Made by a program: the position numbers and the translations under genes
Notes under the pieces: model-generated
Database searches by the model: none
What the model saw: the letters and a program-made list of their open reading frames with translations, nothing else
What the model was told of the DNA's origin: nothing
Shown: positions 33,578-43,583 of the stretch, piece after piece
Layout: every line of letters starts with the position of its first letter
Numbering within the stretch: position 1 is the first letter of the stretch
Source of the DNA: Rhizobiales bacterium 62-17
GTDB lineage: Bacteria; Pseudomonadota; Alphaproteobacteria; Rhizobiales; Beijerinckiaceae
DNA: 64,000 bases
Assembly: GCA_001898965.1 (NCBI GenBank)
Contig: MKVW01000009.1
Location: 248,001-312,000, forward strand
Direction of reading: 5' to 3'

Positions 33578-33979
33578 TTAATCAACTTTACCCGAACCGA
33601 AGCCGTCGTCACCGAACAGGGCATCATGGCTGCGCCGTTCCTTCTTCGTCGGCCGCCCCGCACCCGGTTCCCGTTCGCCAAATCCCCTCGTGGTTTCGGG
33701 CGTGGCAGGCGGCGGCGAACAGTCTTCGTAGAGGGTGCGTGCCTCCTCGTAGGGACCGCGCCGCGCCCCCGGCGCCAACACTTTGAGCACCCGCACCTGC
33801 CGCTCCAGCGCGATCGTCAGAACGTCGCCAGCGCCGACCGCCTTGGCCGGCGCATCGGCCTTGGTGCTGTTCACGCGCACGAAGCCATCCGTCACCAGCT
33901 TCGCCGCCAAGGTGCGCGATTTAACGACGCGAGCGAACCACAGCCATTTATCCAGCCGTTGTCGCCCCGCGATCGTCAC
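33578..33979 (-). CDS. S4-domain RNA-binding protein (Hsp15/HslR-like)
   Basis: 133 residues. The S4 fold is at the N terminus: RQRLDKWLWFARVVKSRTLAAKLVTDGFVRVNSTKADAPAKAVGAGDVLTIAL. A basic, Pro-rich tail follows (GRPTKKERR), as in heat-shock protein 15, which binds nascent-chain-blocked 50S subunits. Its ATG overlaps the stop of the helicase gene (ATGA, 33976-33979), so both come from one message. Confidence 0.92.
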   Translation of the reverse strand: MTIAGRQRLDKWLWFARVVKSRTLAAKLVTDGFVRVNSTKADAPAKAVGAGDVLTIALERQVRVLKVLAPGARRGPYEEARTLYEDCSPPPATPETTRGFGEREPGAGRPTKKERRSHDALFGDDGFGSGKVD

Positions 33980-36900
33980 CTGCTGCGATCCTTGTTTTCC
34001 AATTGCTCCTTCAGCGCCGCCAGTTTGGCGAAGGGCGAATTCGGATCGGGCTGCCGTTCCTTGGGCTTGGGACGTTCGAAGCGCTGGCCGTGCGACCGCT
34101 GTTGATCGCCACGCTGCTGATCGGGCCGGTCGCGACGCCCCTCACCCGGCTTCTGTCCGCCACGGCCTTCGAACTTCTTCTTGAAGCGATCGCGGCCACC
34201 GTCGCGCCGCTGCTGCTGTGCCGGCGCCTCCGCGCCATCGGCCGGCGCGGCCGCAACACCGGCTTCACCGGGACGTCCTTGCGGCGGACGCTGACCCTTG
34301 TTGTTGCGATTGTCTTCGCGACGCGGCCGACGCTGGGTGAAGTCGAACTTGCGTGGCTCGTGCCGACGATGCGGCGTCCACACTTCGATCATCGCCTCTT
34401 CAGCGGCGACCTCAACCGCTTCACCCGTCTCGGCCGCCGGCGCATCGCTGGCTGCGGCTTCCGCGGCGGGCGCTTCAACGGTTTCCGCCGGCGTCGATGC
34501 TTCCGGCGCTGTCGTCTCTTGTTCTTGCGTTGCTTCTTCTTGCGCCGCTTGTTCCTGCACCTCTTGCGGTGCCGCCTCGGCGGCTTCCACAACCGGTGCC
34601 TCTGCCGTCACTTCGACGACAGGCCCCACCGCTGCCGCAGCAGTTTCTGTGGCCGCTGCCTCGACGGTCTCGGTGACGGCTTCGCTCGACGCAGCCGCTT
34701 CGGTGCCGCCTTCAGAAGACGCCTCTGCCGCAGCCGTTTCCGCCTCCGCCGGTTTCACCGGCTCGGTCGCGGCTTTCGGAATCAACGGCACGGTGATCGC
34801 CGGACCCTTGCGCTGCTGTCCGTGATAGCCGAGCGAACGCAGGATCGACGCGAAGGTTTCGCCCGAGCAGCCGGCCAGCGACGTCATCGCCACAGTGACG
34901 ACGAAACCGTCGCCATCGGCGGTCCCCGGCGGCGGATCGCCCGGCGTCGTGCCGGGACGATAGGCGATCGCCGGACGAATGAGATCGGCCAGGCGTTCCA
35001 GAATGTCGACGCGCACGGCGCGTTCGCCGGACGCGCGGAAACCGGCGGCGAGATAGAGCCCCTTCGGCACATCCTTGTCGACACCGAAGGAGGTGCGGCC
35101 GGACGATGCCAGATGCGCCACTTCATCGAGACCCTTCACGGTCTCGATGCCGCCATGCTTGAGCGCCCACAATTGCGCGGCAAGCGCGCGCGGCGCCGGC
35201 TTCAACAGTTGCGGCAGATAGATGTGATAGGCGCCGAAGCGCATGCCGAACTTGCGCAGGCTGGCGCGTGCCGTCTGATCGAGATTCTTGATGTCGGCGG
35301 CAACGCGCTGGCGTTCGAGCACACCGAGCGCTTCTCCCACCTGAAAGGCGATGCCGCGGCCGATGCCTTCAAGCCCCTCGCCGGCCTCCAGTTCGAACAG
35401 CGGGCCGAGCAGTTTCTTCACATGCTGCGCCACCCACAGATCGAGCCGGCGTTGCACGGTCTCCAGCGAGGCGCCGGTCAGCCGCTCGTCGGCGAGCACG
35501 CGCACGACCGGCTTAAGGACGTGATCGCCCGCCGCGATCTTGCCGACCGCTTCGCCCAGCCAGCGCAGGGTGCCGTCATTGGCGAGCACGAAGGCATCGT
35601 CGACCGCATCGCCGACGCGCGTGGCGCGTCCGTCGATCTCGCTCGCCAGCGCCTTCTGCGCCGCCGCGTTCAGGGTTTTCTGCGCCTCGCCCTCGGCCTG
35701 CGGGTCAGCCGTGAAACGGAACCCCTGCAGGCTGCCGACATGCTGCCCCTCGACAAGCACATCGCCTGACGTCGTCACTTCCGCTTCCAGCATTGCATTC
35801 TCTCTCAGGCGGCGCATCAGCACGCTGGTGCGCCGGTCCACAAATCTATGGGCGAGCCGCTCATGCAGCGCGTCCGAAAGCCTGTCCTCTACCTGACGGG
35901 TAATCCCCTGCCAATGCTCAGGATCCTTCAGCCAGTCAGGACGATTAGCGATGAAATTGAAGGTGCGTATCTGTGCAATACGCGCCGACAATGTGTCAAT
36001 CTCACCATCGGTGCGATCAAAAGTGGAAAGATGGCGCTGAAACCAGTCATCCGGCACTTTTCCCGCCCGAACGATGAAACTGTAGATGGTCGACACCAGT
36101 TCCGCATGGGCTGCCGGGGACAGCTTGCGATAATCGGGGATCTGGCATGCGTCCCATAGACGCTCCACGTCCTTGCGCGTGGCCGCGACCCGGCGAACGG
36201 TCTCGTCCCGCGCCAGAACGTCGAGCACCAGGACGTCCTCGGCCAGCGGCGCGCGCGTCAGCCCCTGCGTCCGCGGCTCGCGCTCGAGCGAGGCCTGCAA
36301 ACTGCTGATCGTCGCGAAATCGAGATCGGTATTGCGCCACTGCAAGGTGGAGAGCGCGTCGAAACGATGGGTTTCCAGCGCCTCGATAAGCTCCTCGTCG
36401 AACGGCGCGCACCGCCCGGTGGTGCCAAAGGTCCCATCATTGGTATGCCGGCCGGCACGACCCGCAATTTGTGCGAACTCGCTAGGGTTGAGCCGGCGAT
36501 ATTGCCAACCGTCGAACTTGCGATCCCCGGCGAAGGCGATGTGATCGACATCGAGATTGAGGCCCATGCCGATGGCATCGGTGGCGACGATATAATCGAC
36601 GTCGCCGTTCTGATACATCGCCACCTGAGCATTGCGCGTGCGCGGACTGAGCGCGCCGAGCACGACGGCGGCCCCGCCCTTCTGGCGCCGGATGAACTCG
36701 GCGATGGCGTAGACTTCCTCAGCCGAAAAGGCGACGACGGCGCTGCGCCGCGCCAGGCGCGAAATCTTGCGTTCGCCGGCGAAGGTCAGATTGGACAGGC
36801 GCGGCCGCGACACAATGACCGCATCGGGAATGAGCCGTTCGATCAGCGGCCGGATCGTTTCGGCCCCGATCATCATCGTCTCCTCGCGGCCGCGCCGGTG

Positions 36901-37278
36901 CAGCAGACGGTCGGTGAAGACATGGCCGCGATCGAGATCGGCGGCGAGCTGGATTTCATCGACGGCGACGAAATCGACATCGAGATCGCGCGGCATGGCC
37001 TCGACCGTCGACACCCAATAACGCGGCCGGTCCGGCTTGATCTTTTCCTCGCCGGTGATCAAAGCCACCTGCGCCGGGCCGACCTTTTCGACGATGCGGT
37101 TATAGACCTCGCGCGCCAAAAGCCGCAGCGGCAGACCGATGACGCCGCTGGCGTGGCCGACCATCCGTTCGATCGCCAGATGGGTCTTGCCGGTATTGGT
37201 CGGCCCGAGCACCGCGGTGACCGGCCGGTGGCGAGACTGCGGGAGACCGGCGCGACCCGCCGGCAGCGGAACATTCAT
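33976..37278 (-). CDS. SUV3-like DEAD/DExH-box RNA helicase with long low-complexity C terminus
   Basis: 1100 residues. Helicase motifs: GPTNTGKTH (25-33, Walker A), VDEIQ (106-110, a DExH variant typical of SUV3), the VATDAIGMGLNL motif V region, and QIAGRAGRH (270-278, motif VI). The central part (about 300-820) is the SUV3-type C-terminal region and a DUF-like accessory part. From about 830 to the end it is low complexity: Glu/Ala/Val/Thr stretches followed by Arg/Gly/Gln-rich RGG-like repeats that may bind RNA. Mitochondrial SUV3 works with an exoribonuclease in RNA turnover; the alphaproteobacterial relatives are presumed RNA helicases. Located upstream of and overlapping the S4 gene. 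Confidence 0.92.
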   Translation of the reverse strand: MNVPLPAGRAGLPQSRHRPVTAVLGPTNTGKTHLAIERMVGHASGVIGLPLRLLAREVYNRIVEKVGPAQVALITGEEKIKPDRPRYWVSTVEAMPRDLDVDFVAVDEIQLAADLDRGHVFTDRLLHRRGREETMMIGAETIRPLIERLIPDAVIVSRPRLSNLTFAGERKISRLARRSAVVAFSAEEVYAIAEFIRRQKGGAAVVLGALSPRTRNAQVAMYQNGDVDYIVATDAIGMGLNLDVDHIAFAGDRKFDGWQYRRLNPSEFAQIAGRAGRHTNDGTFGTTGRCAPFDEELIEALETHRFDALSTLQWRNTDLDFATISSLQASLEREPRTQGLTRAPLAEDVLVLDVLARDETVRRVAATRKDVERLWDACQIPDYRKLSPAAHAELVSTIYSFIVRAGKVPDDWFQRHLSTFDRTDGEIDTLSARIAQIRTFNFIANRPDWLKDPEHWQGITRQVEDRLSDALHERLAHRFVDRRTSVLMRRLRENAMLEAEVTTSGDVLVEGQHVGSLQGFRFTADPQAEGEAQKTLNAAAQKALASEIDGRATRVGDAVDDAFVLANDGTLRWLGEAVGKIAAGDHVLKPVVRVLADERLTGASLETVQRRLDLWVAQHVKKLLGPLFELEAGEGLEGIGRGIAFQVGEALGVLERQRVAADIKNLDQTARASLRKFGMRFGAYHIYLPQLLKPAPRALAAQLWALKHGGIETVKGLDEVAHLASSGRTSFGVDKDVPKGLYLAAGFRASGERAVRVDILERLADLIRPAIAYRPGTTPGDPPPGTADGDGFVVTVAMTSLAGCSGETFASILRSLGYHGQQRKGPAITVPLIPKAATEPVKPAEAETAAAEASSEGGTEAAASSEAVTETVEAAATETAAAAVGPVVEVTAEAPVVEAAEAAPQEVQEQAAQEEATQEQETTAPEASTPAETVEAPAAEAAASDAPAAETGEAVEVAAEEAMIEVWTPHRRHEPRKFDFTQRRPRREDNRNNKGQRPPQGRPGEAGVAAAPADGAEAPAQQQRRDGGRDRFKKKFEGRGGQKPGEGRRDRPDQQRGDQQRSHGQRFERPKPKERQPDPNSPFAKLAALKEQLENKDRSR

Positions 37279-37827
37279 CGAAACGAACCTGCGGCACGAT
37301 GCCGAACGATGGGAACGGAGCCGTGCCGAAAACCTGATGACAACAGCGCCGATGTATCATGCTGCGACGGCTGGCGGCGAGATTTCTTCAGCACTCGAAC
37401 GGGGCGGGAACGAATCGGCATCGAATCGGCGACTCTTCTTGAGTCTTCCTTTGTTCCCCACAAGATTTCGTTCCATCCCACCCAAGCATTACTATGTATT
37501 GCGAATCCGCTCGACTCGGCACGCGCATCCCTAGACTCGACGCATACTTTCGTACGGACTCCGAAGGGCGCTTCTGTCAATAGAGTTTCCACAGGGACCA
37601 GAACATCCACCGTTTACCTCCGGTACGCAGCACGAACGGATCGGGCACGAATCGCTGCAATCAGGCTTTTCGCGACCCGTTCACGCCATATGTGGGTGGC
37701 GATCGCCCCAAATACCACTAGCCGAGGCTTTGCCGCACTTAGGCGACAGGCTTTTGAAAAGACAAGCGTTAACAATTGCGATCGATTTGGCACGGCCCTA
37801 CCCGCCAGCCCGTCGCGCCCATGCAAA
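37279..37827. other. Intergenic region of 549 bases upstream of the helicase gene
   Basis: I see no supportable gene. Several frames are open for 60-110 codons but lack ribosome sites and family similarity. The sequence is less GC-rich than its flanks and contains a short GACTC...GAGTC hairpin (near 37430-37445). It must contain the helicase promoter on the minus strand. A structured leader or small RNA is possible but not shown. Confidence 0.4.
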
Positions 37828-37856
37828 AAACCCGCCGGCCAGAGGCCGGCGGGTTT
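37828..37856 (-). terminator. Rho-independent terminator after the DUF3108 gene
   Basis: AAACCCGCCGGCC (37828-37840) pairs with GGCCGGCGGGTTT (37844-37856), loop AGA. On the minus strand it reads into a T-tract (TTTTTTGC) 34 bases after the DUF3108 stop. Confidence 0.9.
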
Positions 37857-37889
37857 GCGAAAACAGGACCGTCGAGACGGCGGAAAAAG

Positions 37890-38753
37890 TTAACGGGTCG
37901 AGGCCGTCGTCGACGGCGAGGTCTGGAAGCGCGTCGCCTCGATCACCAGCATGCCGATCATGGTGGCGACGGAAATACGCACCGGCGCCAGGGCGCGCGC
38001 CTCTTCGAGCGGCGCCAGCCAGACTTCCATCTGCCGGTTGTCGGCCATGAACTTGGTCGCTTCCCGGTTGGCACGATGGCCGGAAATCGGCCGATAGCGC
38101 GCCGAACAGACCGCCACCGGACCGATGTAGCCGGCGATCTCCATGCGGCGCGTACCGACATAGGAGAGCGGCACGTCGAACCGGGTGATGCCGTCATAGA
38201 TCGGAATGGTGCGGGCGCAGGCCTCGGGTCCCACAAGCGGGCCCGGCGTGCTGACCGGCATGATCAGCGCCGACAGCGGATCGATAATGCCGCGCTTCTG
38301 CGCCTCGGTGACGGGAATGCGATCGGGATAGGGATCGGGCGGCGGCATGATCTCGGCGCCGCTGACATTGCCGGCGTTCAAGGCCATCCGCACCGTGCGG
38401 GTTTCCTTGGAATTCTGCGAGGCACTGGCATAGGTCGCCGGCAGCACGCGGCCGCGCACGATCGATCCGGTGGAAGTGGCGCCGCCTTCCGATTTGGTCA
38501 CCGCCGAGGCGATGCCGGCCAGTTTAGCTGAAGCCTCGAGCCGATAGCCGTTCGGCTCGATCGAGCCGACGAGGCCGGCTGTGCCCAAGGTCAAGCCAAT
38601 GATGCGCACCGAATAGGCCGCCTGCAGCGTCTCGGCCTTTGCGCCAAAACCTGCAAAAGCCAGCGGCAGCGCCGCCAAGGACAGCGCCAAAACCCGCGTC
38701 CCGACCCGCGCCTTGGGCAAAATCGTCTTAATTTTGAGTGTCCTGCTGATCAT
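37890..38753 (-). CDS. DUF3108 exported protein
   Basis: 287 residues with a leader (ARVGTRVLALSLAALPLAFAGFGAKA, cut near residue 40). The mature part ETLQAAYSVRIIGLTLGTAGLVGSIEPNGYRLEASAKLAGIASAV is the DUF3108 start, a beta-rich periplasmic or outer-membrane-associated fold related to lipid-binding families. Two Cys, in EACARTIPIYDG and AVCSARYRP, may pair. Function is not established. It is a fixed neighbour of rpmB in this order, divergently transcribed here. Confidence 0.88.
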   Translation of the reverse strand: MISRTLKIKTILPKARVGTRVLALSLAALPLAFAGFGAKAETLQAAYSVRIIGLTLGTAGLVGSIEPNGYRLEASAKLAGIASAVTKSEGGATSTGSIVRGRVLPATYASASQNSKETRTVRMALNAGNVSGAEIMPPPDPYPDRIPVTEAQKRGIIDPLSALIMPVSTPGPLVGPEACARTIPIYDGITRFDVPLSYVGTRRMEIAGYIGPVAVCSARYRPISGHRANREATKFMADNRQMEVWLAPLEEARALAPVRISVATMIGMLVIEATRFQTSPSTTASTR

Positions 38754-38900
38754 GAAACTCTACATCCGATACTGTTGTCGGATTTGAAGCAGCTTATAGC
38801 TTACACTTCGTAAATTCGTCGGATTCGCGGCCGAGACAACGCCTGCTCATCACCTTTTCTAGCAAAGTGCGACTTTAGCGCCAGCCATTGCTGTCAAAGT

Positions 38901-38930
38901 CTTGACGCCACAGCACCTCTCCCCTATAGA
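38901..38930 (+). promoter_or_regulatory. Sigma-70-type promoter of rpmB
   Basis: CTTGACG with the -35 TTGACG at 38902-38907, a spacer of 17, and -10 TATAGA at 38925-38930 (CTATAG at 38924). This is the alphaproteobacterial consensus seen at rRNA and ribosomal protein genes. The leader to rpmB (39069) would be about 130 bases. Confidence 0.8.
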
Positions 38931-39068
38931 GCCGCGACCGAATTCCGGCGAACCCGGAACGATTGCGGTTTGTCGCGCCTTCCATTCAGTCGTGGACAAA
39001 TGCATCCGCCCTCCGGCGGCGTTCTCAAGGCTATCGCCCAGTCGAAAAGCGTTTGAAAGGAAGTTCCC

Positions 39069-39362
39069 ATGTCGCGCCGTTGCGAACTGACCGGCAAGGC
39101 AGTCCAGGTTGGCCATCTCGTCAGCCACTCGAACATCAAGACCAAGACACGGTTCCTGCCGAACCTGTGCAACGTCACCCTGATCTCCGACACGCTGCAG
39201 CGTTCGGTGCGCCTGCGCGTCGCCGCCGCCGCTCTGCGTTCGGTCGAGCATCGCGGTGGCCTCGATGCCTTCCTGCTCAAGGCGCGTGACGCCGAGCTGT
39301 CGCAAGGCGCGCTCACCCTCAAGCGCGAGATCGTCAAGAAGCAGGCCGCTGCCGCCGCCTGA
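39069..39362 (+). CDS. rpmB: 50S ribosomal protein L28
   Basis: 97 residues, a typical alphaproteobacterial L28: [22 protein letters not shown] at the start, [17 protein letters not shown] and the C-terminal [23 protein letters not shown] precedes ATG 39069. It is monocistronic, with its own promoter at 38901 and a terminator directly after. The 315 bases between it and the divergent DUF3108 gene hold only this control region. Confidence 0.97.
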   Translation: MSRRCELTGKAVQVGHLVSHSNIKTKTRFLPNLCNVTLISDTLQRSVRLRVAAAALRSVEHRGGLDAFLLKARDAELSQGALTLKREIVKKQAAAAA

Positions 39363-39381
39363 TTTTAGCGAACATCGCAAC

Positions 39382-39413
39382 AAAAAAGCCCGGTCTCGCG
39401 ACCGGGTTTTTTT
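39382..39413 (+). terminator. Rho-independent terminator of rpmB
   Basis: CCCGGTC (39389-39395) pairs with GACCGGG (39400-39406), flanked by AAAAAA and TTTTTTT; it also faces the end of cobT and can act both ways. Confidence 0.93.
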
Positions 39414-39437
39414 GTTGGTTGGCGTTGAGGCGAAGTC

Positions 39438-41372
39438 CTACTTCGCCTTCGCCGGCTGCGCCGCTTGGCGCGCGGCGCGCACCATATGCGCCGACGGAAC
39501 GATGGTCGGCGTGGAATCCTCGTCGAACAGTTCGGCCAGCTTCTCCGTCATCGCGCCACCGAGTTCTTCCGCATCGACGATCGTCACCGCGCGACGATAG
39601 TAGCGCGTCACGTCGTGACCGATGCCGATGGCGATGAGTTCGACCGGCGAACGGTTTTCGATCTCGTCGATCACCCAGCGCAGATGCTTTTCAAGATAAT
39701 TGCCCGGATTGACCGACAAGGTTGAATCGTCGACCGGCGCACCATCGGAGATCACCATCAGGATGCGACGCTGTTCGCTGCGCGCGAGCAGGCGACGATG
39801 CGCCCAATCGACCGCCTCGCCGTCGATATTCTCCTTCAGCAAACCTTCGCGCATCATCAGGCCGAGATTGCGGCGCGCGCGGCGCCACGGCGCATCGGCC
39901 GATTTGTAGATGATGTGGCGCAGATCGTTGAGGCGGCCCGGATTGGCCGGCTTGCCGGCCTGCAACCACGCTTCGCGCGCCTGGCCGCCCTTCCACGCCC
40001 GCGTCGTGAAGCCGAGAATCTCGACCTTGACGCCGCAACGCTCCAAGGTGCGCGCCAGAATGTCGGCGCAGGTGGCGGCGACCGTGATCGGGCGGCCGCG
40101 CATCGAACCGGAATTGTCGAGCAGAAGCGTCACCACCGTATCGCGGAAGTTCATATCCTTCTCGCGTTTGAACGACAGCGGCTGCTGCGGATCGATGATG
40201 ACGCGCGACAGGCGCGCCGGATCGAGAATGCCCTCTTCGAGATCGAATTCCCACGAGCGGTTCTGCTGAGCCATCAAGCGGCGTTGCAGCCGGTTGGCGA
40301 GGCGCGCGACGATCGACGACAGATTGCTGAGCTGCTTGTCGAGATAGGCGCGCAGGCGCTCCAGCTCTTCCGGCTCGCACAGATCTTCCGCATGCACGGT
40401 CTCGTCGAACTTCACCGTGAACGCCTTGTAGTCGGGACCGCGATGTTCGATGGCGCCATGGGTCGGCGGGCGCTTGTTCTCGGAGGCTTCGTCGGCGTCG
40501 CCCATGTCGGCGTCCTCTGGCATTTCGCCAGCGGGCGCGTCGTCGGCGTCCATCTCGCCTTCTTCCATGTCCTCGGTCGAATCGTCGGCCTGATCCATTT
40601 CGACGGCATCGCCGGTCTGATCCTGCTCGCCCTCGCTTTCGGCGTCCTCGGGCTGCGCATCGGGCTCGGAATCGCCCTGCTCGTCGCCGGTCTCGTCCTG
40701 ATCCATCGCACCCTCGTCCAGCATGTCGAGGGACTGCAACAGTTTATGGACCATCTTGCCGAAGGCACGCTGGTCTTCGATCGAAGCACCGAGCGCATTG
40801 AGATCGTCGCCGGCGCGATCCTCGATGATCGGCCGCCACAGATCGACGATCTTCTGCGCCGCCGGCGGCGGCGCAAGACCGGTGAGCCGTTCGCGCACCA
40901 TCATCGCCACCGCATCCTCGAGCGGCGCGTCGGAGCGATCGGTGACGTCGGCATAGGTGCCGCGATGATAGCGATCATCCAGCATCGCGGTGAGATTTTC
41001 GGCGACGCCCTGCATGCGCCGCGAGCCTATGGATTCGACCCGCGCCTGTTCCACCGCCTCGAAGACGGCGCGCGCCGCCTGATTGGTCGGCGTCAGCCGG
41101 CGATGCACATTCGCGTCGTGACAGGCGAGCTTCAGCGCCAGCGAATCGGCATGTCCGCGGACGATAGCCGCTTCATGCGCGGTGAGCTTGCGCGCCGGCT
41201 CCGGCAGCCGCGCCTTCGGCGTGTCGCCGGCGACGAGCGCCGGACGTTCGGCCGCGAAGGTCACTTCCAGATCGCGCGCCCCCGCCATGGCACGCATGCA
41301 GCTTGCCACCGCGCGCTTGAACGGCTCCTGCGGGGCTTCGCCTTTGACGGCCGGCTTGCGATTGGAACTCAT
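39438..41372 (-). CDS. cobT: Cobaltochelatase subunit CobT
   Basis: 644 residues, normal for the aerobic enzyme. Residues 220-295 are a very acidic Asp/Glu linker characteristic of CobT. The C-terminal von Willebrand A domain has the MIDAS motif DNSGS at 419-423 and continues to [39 protein letters not shown]. CobT and the AAA+ CobS form the chaperone complex that drives CobN to insert cobalt into hydrogenobyrinic acid a,c-diamide. cobN is not in the window. It is the last gene of dnaJ-like/cobS/cobT, 77 bases after cobS. Confidence 0.96.
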   Translation of the reverse strand: MSSNRKPAVKGEAPQEPFKRAVASCMRAMAGARDLEVTFAAERPALVAGDTPKARLPEPARKLTAHEAAIVRGHADSLALKLACHDANVHRRLTPTNQAARAVFEAVEQARVESIGSRRMQGVAENLTAMLDDRYHRGTYADVTDRSDAPLEDAVAMMVRERLTGLAPPPAAQKIVDLWRPIIEDRAGDDLNALGASIEDQRAFGKMVHKLLQSLDMLDEGAMDQDETGDEQGDSEPDAQPEDAESEGEQDQTGDAVEMDQADDSTEDMEEGEMDADDAPAGEMPEDADMGDADEASENKRPPTHGAIEHRGPDYKAFTVKFDETVHAEDLCEPEELERLRAYLDKQLSNLSSIVARLANRLQRRLMAQQNRSWEFDLEEGILDPARLSRVIIDPQQPLSFKREKDMNFRDTVVTLLLDNSGSMRGRPITVAATCADILARTLERCGVKVEILGFTTRAWKGGQAREAWLQAGKPANPGRLNDLRHIIYKSADAPWRRARRNLGLMMREGLLKENIDGEAVDWAHRRLLARSEQRRILMVISDGAPVDDSTLSVNPGNYLEKHLRWVIDEIENRSPVELIAIGIGHDVTRYYRRAVTIVDAEELGGAMTEKLAELFDEDSTPTIVPSAHMVRAARQAAQPAKAK

Positions 41373-41449
41373 GAAAGGGCTATCCCATTACCCGCCGCCC
41401 GCAACCCGCATCGGTCACGATGCGGGCCTGCCAGCGTGCTTCGGCTCTC

Positions 41450-42439
41450 TCAGCTCAGCGCGACATTCACCGTGCTCTCGGGCAGTTCCTGCCCGAAGGC
41501 GCGCTGATAGAACTCGGCGACCAGGGCGCGTTCGAGTTCGTCGCACTTGTTGAGGAAGGTCAGGCGGAAGGCGAAGCCGATATCCTTGAAGATGTCGGCG
41601 TTCTCGGCCCAGGTGATCACCGTACGCGGGCTCATCACCGTCGACAGATCGCCGGCCATGAAGGCGTTACGGGTGAGGTCGGCGACGCGCACCATCTTGT
41701 TGACGATGTCGCGACCTTCCTTGCTGCGATAGTGCGGCGCCTTCGCCTGCACGATGTCGACTTCCTTGTCGTGCGCCAGATAGTTGAGCACGGTGACGAT
41801 GGACCAGCGGTCCATCTGCGCCTGGTTGATCTGCTGCGTGCCGTGATAGAGGCCCGACGTATCGCCGAGACCCACCGTATTGGCGGTGGCGAACAGACGG
41901 AACGCGGCGTGCGGCCGGATCACGCGGCTCTGGTCGAGCAGGGTCAGGCGGCCGGAGGATTCGAGCACGCGCTGGATGACAAACATCACGTCCGGACGGC
42001 CGGCGTCATATTCGTCGAACACGAGGGCGATATTGTTCTGGTAGGCCCAGGGCAGGATGCCGTCGCGAAACTCGGTGACCTGCTTGCCTTCCTTGAGCAC
42101 GATCGCGTCCTTGCCGACGAGATCGATACGCGAGACGTGGCTGTCGAGGTTGATACGCACGCAAGGCCAGTTCAGCCGCGCGGCAACCTGTTCGATATGG
42201 GTCGATTTACCGGTGCCGTGATAGCCGGTGACGATGACGCGGCGGTTGCGGGCGAAGCCGGCGAGAATGGCGAGCGTGGTCGGTCGGTCGAAGAGGTAAT
42301 CTTCATCGAGATCCGGCACATAAGCGTTCGCGGTCGAATAGGCCGGCACTTCCATGTCGGAATCGATATTGAACAGCTGACGCACGGACACCTTGATATC
42401 GGGCAGACCGTTCGTTTCTTTTGTATCCGCTTGCATCAT
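41450..42439 (-). CDS. cobS: Cobaltochelatase subunit CobS (AAA+)
   Basis: 329 residues, the standard size. Walker A GYHGTGKS is at 72-79 and Walker B FDEYD at 141-145, with ATANTVG (sensor 1) and the TWAENADIF region later. GGAGGA precedes a double ATG (42439/42436). CobS hexamers hydrolyse ATP and with CobT remodel CobN during cobalt insertion. It is between the J-domain gene and cobT on the same strand, the conserved order in Hyphomicrobiales. Confidence 0.97.
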   Translation of the reverse strand: MMQADTKETNGLPDIKVSVRQLFNIDSDMEVPAYSTANAYVPDLDEDYLFDRPTTLAILAGFARNRRVIVTGYHGTGKSTHIEQVAARLNWPCVRINLDSHVSRIDLVGKDAIVLKEGKQVTEFRDGILPWAYQNNIALVFDEYDAGRPDVMFVIQRVLESSGRLTLLDQSRVIRPHAAFRLFATANTVGLGDTSGLYHGTQQINQAQMDRWSIVTVLNYLAHDKEVDIVQAKAPHYRSKEGRDIVNKMVRVADLTRNAFMAGDLSTVMSPRTVITWAENADIFKDIGFAFRLTFLNKCDELERALVAEFYQRAFGQELPESTVNVALS

Positions 42440-42523
42440 TCCTCCAACGCCGCACGCAATGAGCGCGTGCGCGCAACCTGAAAGGCCTCAAGCCGTAAGC
42501 CGGAAAATCCAGCGACCGATAGC

Positions 42524-43129
42524 TTACGCCAGCTTGACGCTGCGCAGATGCTTATAGGCCTGGATGATCTCGCGCAATTTTTCCTCCCTGGACCGATCGC
42601 CGCCATTGGCGTCCGGGTGGAGGCGTTTGACCAGTTCCTTGTAGCGCGCCCGAACGGTTTGCGCATCGGCTGATTCTTCAAGATTCATGACCGCCAGAGC
42701 CTTGGCCGTGGCCACAGGCAGGCGCGGCCGGGCGGTGGCTGCCTGATGCGCCCGCTCCTGCGCCCGGAACAGGCCCATCGGGTCGACGAAACCGGCCGGA
42801 TCGACCCCGTCCTCGCGGAACCCGCTGGCGCCGCGCTTGGTCCCCATGGTCCAGGTCGGGCGATGGCCGATCAGCGCGTCCTTTTGGTAGCGCGCCACGT
42901 CCTCGTCACTCATCCCCTTGAAATAATTGTAGGAATTGTTGTACTCGCGGACATGGTCCATGCAGAAACAGAAATACTGCCCTTCCCGATCGCGGCCCAT
43001 CGGCGCGCGATATTCGCCCGCGAGGTCGCAACCGGGATGGTTGCACCGGACGCGCACCGGCTCGGCCGGCCGCTCCTGCGGCTCGCCCTTGGTCCTGATG
43101 CGATCAAAGAGTGGCGAATTGAGATTCAT
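42524..43129 (-). CDS. J-domain protein with N-terminal Cys-rich region
   Basis: 201 residues from ATG 43129; upstream in-frame starts add sequence unlike the family. The N-terminal part has CNHPGCDLAGEYRAP...FCFCMDHVREYNNSYNYF with Cys and His that could bind zinc. The C terminus (about 150-200) is a J domain: ALAVMNLEESADAQTVRARYKELVKRLHPDANGGDRSREEKLREIIQAYKHL, with HPD intact, so it can stimulate an Hsp70. It precedes cobS by 84 bases and diverges from bolA. A dedicated role with CobS/CobT is possible but only inferred. Confidence 0.9.
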   Translation of the reverse strand: MNLNSPLFDRIRTKGEPQERPAEPVRVRCNHPGCDLAGEYRAPMGRDREGQYFCFCMDHVREYNNSYNYFKGMSDEDVARYQKDALIGHRPTWTMGTKRGASGFREDGVDPAGFVDPMGLFRAQERAHQAATARPRLPVATAKALAVMNLEESADAQTVRARYKELVKRLHPDANGGDRSREEKLREIIQAYKHLRSVKLA

Positions 43130-43292
43130 GCCCGAAACATTAGGTAGGTGGAGGGTCTGCGGCAAGCACTGCCGGGCCCGGAAAGTACAAATGGTGTTGC
43201 GCTGCGAAAATGGCAAAGCAGGAATGCAAATTTGATGGTCTGCTCTGCTAAGATTTCCTACGCGACGGACGACCCTAGAGTGGAGATGCGAA

Positions 43293-43574
43293 GTGACGGT
43301 TAAGGACACGATGATTGCGAAACTCACCGCCGCTTTGGCGCCGGTGTCCCTCGACGTCATCGACGATTCCGCCAAACATGCCGGACATATGCTTCATCCC
43401 GGTGGCGTCGAGCCGCGCGGCGAAACCCATTTCACCGTCCGCGTCACCGCGCCCGCTTTCGCCGGCAAGTCGCGCCTGCAGCGCCACCGCCTGGTCAACG
43501 ACGCCTTGGCGCAGGAACTGCAAGACGGCGTGCATGCGCTCGCCATCGAAGCCAAGGCGCCGGGAGAAGCATAA
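43293..43574 (+). CDS. BolA-family protein
   Basis: 93 residues from GTG 43293; GGAGA at 43282-43286 supports it over ATG 43311. The BolA fold is complete: IAKLTAALAPVSLDVIDDSAKHAGH, then GETHFTVRVTAPAFAGKSRLQRHRLVNDALAQEL. The His in the KHAGH loop is the usual Fe-S-linked ligand, while the Cys of the H/C loop is not present. BolA proteins pair with monothiol glutaredoxins in iron-sulfur handling. It is convergent with the next small gene. Confidence 0.92.
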   Translation: MTVKDTMIAKLTAALAPVSLDVIDDSAKHAGHMLHPGGVEPRGETHFTVRVTAPAFAGKSRLQRHRLVNDALAQELQDGVHALAIEAKAPGEA

Positions 43575-43583
43575 CGACGAACG

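Noticed and set aside
34003..35769. 588-codon frame opposite the helicase
   Set aside because: Arg/His-rich shadow of a sense gene with all helicase motifs.
37275..37610. 111-codon minus frame upstream of the helicase
   Set aside because: No ribosome site, atypical composition, and it runs into the helicase start region.
37828..37856. Possible small RNA gene
   Set aside because: A plain terminator hairpin for the DUF3108 gene explains it.
39798..41507. 569-codon frame opposite cobT
   Set aside because: Shadow of a complete CobT with MIDAS motif.
39438..42439. Search for a cobalamin riboswitch before cobS/cobT
   Set aside because: No B12-box-like sequence or long structured leader is evident in the short gaps.
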